Made by a program: the position numbers and the translations under genes. Below, piece by piece: positions 34,296 to 37,652 of a stretch of 37,652 nucleotides of DNA; positions within the stretch are counted from its first letter, which is position 1, and the number at the start of each line of letters is the position of its first letter. The stretch is from contig CAMNTQ010000033.1 of assembly GCA_946558695.1 (NCBI GenBank), positions 1 to 37,652 on the forward strand, given 5' to 3'. Below the pieces are notes generated by a model. The model worked only from the letters and a program-made list of their open reading frames with translations, did not search any database and was not told the DNA's origin. Origin of the DNA: an uncultured Lachnospiraceae bacterium. Its GTDB lineage: Bacteria > Bacillota > Clostridia > Lachnospirales > Lachnospiraceae.

Positions 34296-34427
34296 ATGGC
34301 GGTGACGCCTGCAGGAGAGGATGTGCCTGTGCCTGCGCTTGTGCCTGTGCTTGCGCCTGTGCAGGGGGAGGCAGGGCCGGATGTTCGAGGAAAGATTTCT
34401 ATAAGTGTTGAAAATCGGATATATTAA
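34296..34427 (+). CDS. Possible small ORF with Val-Pro repeat (43 aa)
   Basis: ATG 34296 opens 43 codons in the same frame as the preceding small ORF, separated from it by TGA AGT AAG. The middle is a repeat (VPVPALVPVLAPVQ) encoded by a degenerate hexamer repeat. There is no ribosome binding site of quality. I rate it as more likely a relic or chance frame than a gene. Confidence 0.2.
   Translation: MAVTPAGEDVPVPALVPVLAPVQGEAGPDVRGKISISVENRIY
34322..34363. repeat. Degenerate hexamer tandem repeat TGYGCY
   Basis: Seven consecutive 6-bp units: TGTGCC, TGTGCC, TGCGCT, TGTGCC, TGTGCT, TGCGCC, TGTGCA. Such runs expand and contract by slippage. Confidence 0.75.
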
Positions 34428-34431
34428 TGAT

Positions 34432-34616
34432 ATGATGCTAAGGTCAAAAGGTCATATGATTCATGTTTGCATGAATAAACATGATTTTGGGACCCGTAAA
34501 ACATGAAAAAGCAGCTTGATTAAGGCGGATTTTGAATGTTTTTAGGATTGAGGCAGCACGAAGCGCGGAACAATCCGCGGCATCATGGGGGTAAAATACC
34601 TTTTGACTTCATGATG
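34432..34616 (+). ncRNA. Candidate structured leader RNA or MITE-like element
   Basis: A 185-bp stretch without a coding frame and with several pairings. The ends are complementary over GTCAAAAGGT (34442-34451) and ACCTTTTGAC (34598-34607), extended by ATGATG/CATGAT. Inside are TCATGTTT/AAACATGA (34461-34468 with 34477-34484) and CGCGGA-ACAA-TCCGCG (34564-34579). At the 3' end CATCATG (34581-34587) pairs with CATGATG (34610-34616) around GGTA/TACC, which would compete with the long-range pairing. It directly precedes the gene at 34645. It could be a cis-regulatory RNA or a mobile palindromic element; I cannot name a known family. Confidence 0.5.
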
Positions 34617-34644
34617 TCAGAGAAAAGAGGAGATTAGGCAGGCA

Positions 34645-35712
34645 ATGAATAAGAAAAACGTTTTGAGAGGCATCTGCTTTGCAGTTGTATTTGTAATATT
34701 ATTTGGGATTTTTTCCGCAGTATTCATGCCGAAATGGAGCTTCGCCCGCAGTGACGAGACACAGACGAGGATACAGGCGTTTTACAGGCAGGAAAAGAAT
34801 TCGCATGATGTTATTTATGTGGGGGCAAGTTTTGCGTACTGTGCGATATCACCCCTTAATATCTGGGAGGAACAGGGGATTACCGGTTATGTATTTGCAG
34901 GAACCGGGCAGAAAGTATGGCTGAGCACTTATTACCTTAAGGAAGCGTTGAAGTACCAGACTCCCAGAGTGGTTGTTTTTGAGGCGGGAGCAATCTTTGA
35001 CGAGGAAGAGGCAACGGAGGGGAATAACCGCAAAAATATCGACTATATGCGCTGGTCGCCTGAAAAGCTGAAGGCGATCAAGGAAATCTGCGCCAACACG
35101 GGAGAATCAAAGAAAGAGTATCTGATTCCGTTTCTTCGGTATCATTCCAGATGGCGCGAGCTGGAGCAGAAAGATTTTCATATACAGGGAGATACTTCCT
35201 ATCATATGATGGGGACGCTTGCGTGGCGCGCCACAAGACCTGCCTCAGAAAAGAAAATTAAAAAGTATGAAGCATGGAAGGATCAGACGGCAAAAGCTGC
35301 TGGGCTGGAAGTTGGAGAAAGATGCCGGGAAGCTGTTCTGGAGATGAAAAGGATCTGTGAAGAAAGAGGAATCGAATTTATGATGATGCGCGCGCCGACC
35401 CTTGAATGGTCCATGGAAGCTGTGCAGGCTGTACAGAAGTTTGCAGACGAGAATGAGATTCCTTATCTTGATCTGAACCTGTACAGGGAAGAGACGGGGA
35501 TAGACTGGACAACAGATACCCCGGATAAAGGAGAGCATCTGAATGTTCTGGGGTGTAAAAAGGCATCCTCATTTTTCGGAGAATATCTGAAAGAAAATTA
35601 TGAGTTTGATACAAAGTTAAGCGGCAAAAACCGGAGATTCTGGGATGAATCAGCCAAAGAGTATCATGCGGTGATTGAGGAGTACAGGTTGAAAGAACAG
35701 AAAAAGCAGTAA
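34645..35712 (+). CDS. Membrane-anchored SGNH-fold protein
   Basis: 355 residues. An N-terminal hydrophobic helix (GICFAVVFVILFGIFSAVF) acts as signal anchor, placing the rest outside. The block I segment is IYVGASFAYCAISPL, with the SGNH serine in GAS, and the C-terminal DKGEHLNVLG provides the D-x-x-H pair (here DKGEH), as in AlgX/AlgJ/DltD-like SGNH acyltransferases or hydrolases. VVVFEAGAIF and MMMRAPT fit the other blocks. Such proteins often acylate or de-acylate cell-surface glycans, usually with an MBOAT partner; none is in the window. AGAGGAG lies 12 nt before the ATG. It is preceded by the structured element and followed by an amidohydrolase after 30 nt. Confidence 0.75.
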   Translation: MNKKNVLRGICFAVVFVILFGIFSAVFMPKWSFARSDETQTRIQAFYRQEKNSHDVIYVGASFAYCAISPLNIWEEQGITGYVFAGTGQKVWLSTYYLKEALKYQTPRVVVFEAGAIFDEEEATEGNNRKNIDYMRWSPEKLKAIKEICANTGESKKEYLIPFLRYHSRWRELEQKDFHIQGDTSYHMMGTLAWRATRPASEKKIKKYEAWKDQTAKAAGLEVGERCREAVLEMKRICEERGIEFMMMRAPTLEWSMEAVQAVQKFADENEIPYLDLNLYREETGIDWTTDTPDKGEHLNVLGCKKASSFFGEYLKENYEFDTKLSGKNRRFWDESAKEYHAVIEEYRLKEQKKQ

Positions 35713-35742
35713 AAGCTACTATCTTAAGGAGGGTACATAAAG

Positions 35743-36981
35743 ATGATTATCAGTGCAAAATATCTTATGACGGGAGACGGACAGACGGTCCTTGAGGACA
35801 AGGCGGTTCTGACAGGCGCGGATGGCAGGATTCAGAAAATCGCCGGCAAGCAAGAGCTTGTCCGCGGGTTTCCGGGAGAGGAAGTTAAGGACTATGGCGA
35901 GGCTACGATACTGCCGGGACTTTGCGATATGCATGCCCATCTGGGGTATTATTATTCGCAGCCGGACAGCTTTAATTACGGACCGCAGCTTATCATGCTC
36001 TATGCTCTGCAGCACGCGCAGGCGGCATTTGAGCGGGGGATTACGTCCGTGCGTGATATGTGTTCGGCACATGGGGTATGCAAGAATTTAAAGCTGGCGG
36101 CGGAGAAGGGATTTGTCGTTGTGCCGAAGATCACCCATACGGATGCAGGGATGTGTATGACAGGCGGGCATGCATGGGATGAGGCAGAAGAAGTGGACGG
36201 CCCGTGGGAGATCCGCAGGGAGATCCGCAGACAGGTGCGCGACGGGGCGGACTGGGTGAAGATCCTTACTACGCACCGCTCCCATATTCCGGAGTTTACG
36301 CAGGAAGAGCTTGATGCGGCAGTTGACGAGTGCCACAGGAGAGGCATCAAGTGCGGCGTTCATGCGGGGACGAATCCCGGTATCCAGATGTGTATCGATG
36401 CGGGATTTGACACGATCGAGCACGCTACATTTATGACCGTTGAGCACGCAAAGCAGATGGCGGAAAAGGGGATCGCGTGGACGCCTACCATTATGGCGTA
36501 TACGCTGTTGTATGATATCTGCAGGGAAAAAATGGAACATCATGCCAAAACCCCGGTAAACGATCCGGTTATGCAGAAAGAGATCAATGATTACCAGTAT
36601 TTTGAGCCGGCATATCAGGCTTACAGAGATAATTTCAAGGCATTTTACGATACCGGCGTTACGGTGATCGCTGGGACAGACATGGTGATGTACCAGTCGC
36701 CGTTTCTGCCGCTTAACAGAGAGCTTGAGTATATGGTGGAATACGGCATTACTCCGGTGCAGGCGATCCAGACGGCAACCTCTAATCCGGCGAAGGTTCT
36801 TGGAGCGGAAGATAAGAGGGGACTCATAAAGGAAGGTATGGAGGCTGACATTCTCGTTGTAGGCGGGGATCTGAGCAAGGATATCAAGCGTCTGAATGAT
36901 GTGAAGCTTGTAACGATGGACGGAAAACGTGTGTTTGAGGACGGAATCAGGTACGTCGGGACAGGGAATATGTTTATGTAA
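35743..36981 (+). CDS. Metal-dependent amidohydrolase (imidazolonepropionase-like)
   Basis: 412 residues. The amidohydrolase-superfamily ligands are visible: HxH in GLCDMHAHLG, the probable carboxylated lysine in ADWVKIL, histidines in CGVHAGT and DTIEHATF, and the catalytic Asp in VIAGTDMV. The C-terminal segment TSNPAKVLG followed by GLIKEGMEADILVVGGD is the typical closing part. The family includes Xaa-Pro dipeptidases, prolidase-like organophosphate hydrolases and atrazine chlorohydrolase relatives; cytosolic hydrolysis of a cyclic amide or dipeptide is likely, substrate unknown. AAGGAGGG precedes the ATG. It converges with an M24 Xaa-Pro peptidase gene. Confidence 0.9.
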   Translation: MIISAKYLMTGDGQTVLEDKAVLTGADGRIQKIAGKQELVRGFPGEEVKDYGEATILPGLCDMHAHLGYYYSQPDSFNYGPQLIMLYALQHAQAAFERGITSVRDMCSAHGVCKNLKLAAEKGFVVVPKITHTDAGMCMTGGHAWDEAEEVDGPWEIRREIRRQVRDGADWVKILTTHRSHIPEFTQEELDAAVDECHRRGIKCGVHAGTNPGIQMCIDAGFDTIEHATFMTVEHAKQMAEKGIAWTPTIMAYTLLYDICREKMEHHAKTPVNDPVMQKEINDYQYFEPAYQAYRDNFKAFYDTGVTVIAGTDMVMYQSPFLPLNRELEYMVEYGITPVQAIQTATSNPAKVLGAEDKRGLIKEGMEADILVVGGDLSKDIKRLNDVKLVTMDGKRVFEDGIRYVGTGNMFM

Positions 36982-37003
36982 GAGATAACTGCAGTCTTAA
37001 AAC

Positions 37004-37208
37004 AGGCGATTGCAAAACTCAGATGTTCATCGGGGTCATTGTGCAGCTTGTATGTTCTATAAGCAGACCTTAGTTTATCGTCGGTACTTAGCTGCCGTAT
37101 TTGGGCAGCTTATGTACCGTTACGGTAAACTTGGAGCGAAAGCGTGTCTGTGTCAGAATTACAAGCTGCACAATTCGATACTGTTAAATTAGAGTTTCGC
37201 AATTGCCT
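37004..37208. repeat. 205-bp nested palindromic element
   Basis: A long interrupted palindrome between two convergent genes. Arms from outside in: 37004-37020 with 37192-37208 (two mismatches), GTGCAGCTTGTA (37041-37052) with TACAAGCTGCAC (37160-37171), CAGAC with GTCTG (37064-37068, 37146-37150), GTTTATCG..CGGTAC (37073-37087) with GTACCGTTACGGTAAAC (37114-37130), and AGCTGCC (37090-37096) with GGCAGCT (37104-37110). GCGAAAGC (37136-37143) can form a GNRA-type tetraloop. It has no T tract. It may be a MITE-like insertion or a structured RNA. Confidence 0.7.
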
Positions 37209-37224
37209 AAGTTTTTGGTCGTTA

Positions 37225-37652
37225 TTAGATTTCCCGTGTATACTCTTTCAGCCACTCTCTTTCTTCATCTGTCAGGTGAGGGCCGATTTTTTCATATACG
37301 TCTTTGTGGTATTGATTCAGCCATTCGCGTTCATCCCGGCTCATCTCTTCCGGGTCGATGCCGTCAAGGTCGATGGGAGCGAAGGTTACGGTCTCGAAGT
37401 ACATAAACTGCCCATACTTGTTTTTCGTGCCTTTTCTTACGATAAATTCGTTCTCGATACGGATACCGAACTGTCCGTCCTCGTAAATGCCCGGCTCGTC
37501 TGTGATCACCATGCCTTCCTCAAGCTGGTGGTGCTCATTCTTGCTTGGGACAACGTACCAGCGGAAGCCTGTCGGAGCCTCATGGATATTGCCAAGATAT
37601 CCCACGCCGTGGCCGGTGCCGCACTGGTAGTCAAGGTCAAGGTCCCAGATAG
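37225..37652 (-). CDS. M24-family Xaa-Pro aminopeptidase, 3' part (runs off the window)
   Basis: About 142 residues of the C-terminal end of a pita-bread-fold metallopeptidase. Reading from the window edge: [20 protein letters not shown] (metal-ligand His region), [25 protein letters not shown] (two metal-binding Glu residues), then the P-family tail ([14 protein letters not shown], with a charged C-terminus). The tail and the GTGHGVG motif match the long aminopeptidase P of about 600 residues, which removes N-terminal residues preceding proline. The start lies beyond 37652. It is convergent to the amidohydrolase with the palindromic element in between. Confidence 0.93.
   Translation of the reverse strand, partial: IWDLDLDYQCGTGHGVGYLGNIHEAPTGFRWYVVPSKNEHHQLEEGMVITDEPGIYEDGQFGIRIENEFIVRKGTKNKYGQFMYFETVTFAPIDLDGIDPEEMSRDEREWLNQYHKDVYEKIGPHLTDEEREWLKEYTREI

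Noticed and set aside
34287..34320. Selenocysteine codon with SECIS hairpin
   Set aside because: The hairpin stem is only 4 bp and there are no homologs to judge by; kept only as a low-interest finding.
1..37652. CRISPR arrays, tRNA/rRNA genes, insertion sequences, prophage genes
   Set aside because: I looked for regularly spaced repeats, cloverleaf-like ends, transposase motifs and phage structural genes and saw none.

Overview
The window looks like a chromosomal segment of a gut-type Firmicute, most likely Lachnospiraceae (Clostridia). This rests on strong AGGAGG ribosome binding sites, moderate GC, a flavin reductase-rubredoxin fusion, QueH, a GH25 lysozyme with Clostridia-style repeats, and a CoA-disulfide reductase-rhodanese fusion. 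I assign the family by gene style only; no 16S or database search was possible. I saw no tRNA, rRNA, CRISPR array or insertion sequence.

Region 1 (1-10166, all + strand) is the end of a cell-surface glycan precursor cluster. It opens with a broken transketolase C-subunit. Then come an SDR, a DRE-TIM aldolase, an intact split transketolase, the CDP-3,6-dideoxyhexose enzymes RfbH and RfbG, and an FkbM methyltransferase. A second block holds a pentulose-phosphate epimerase, an IspD/TarI-type cytidylyltransferase and a zinc polyol dehydrogenase, which together would make a CDP-polyol such as CDP-ribitol. No glycosyltransferase, flippase or polymerase lies in the window, so the cluster must continue upstream or the products are used elsewhere. 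A two-tier bidirectional terminator (10324-10384) closes the region, with a small promoter-driven unit just before it.

Region 2 (10399-28279) is mostly housekeeping: endonuclease IV and a high-molecular-weight rubredoxin (- strand), then on the + strand argS, an AlaX editing protein, a 2-hydroxyacid dehydrogenase-like protein lacking its catalytic residues, a secreted GH25 lysozyme, queH, asd, ppk1, topB, a left-handed beta-helix protein, a beta-hydroxyacid dehydrogenase overlapping methylglyoxal synthase, and a sodium:solute symporter with a near-consensus promoter followed by a large inverted repeat.

Region 3 (28393-37652) is more unusual. An alpha/beta hydrolase precedes a 2-isopropylmalate synthase fused to a complete AraC-type DNA-binding domain, the most striking gene here. 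A Crp/Fnr regulator follows, convergent with a rhodanese and CoA-disulfide reductase operon. That operon's promoter carries a perfect GTGAT-N3-ATCAC site near -41. A gene-poor stretch (34062-34644) holds two in-frame small ORFs separated by one TGA, a hexamer repeat and a structured element with mutually exclusive pairings. An SGNH-fold membrane-anchored protein, an amidohydrolase, a 205-bp nested palindrome and the 3' part of an M24 peptidase complete the window.
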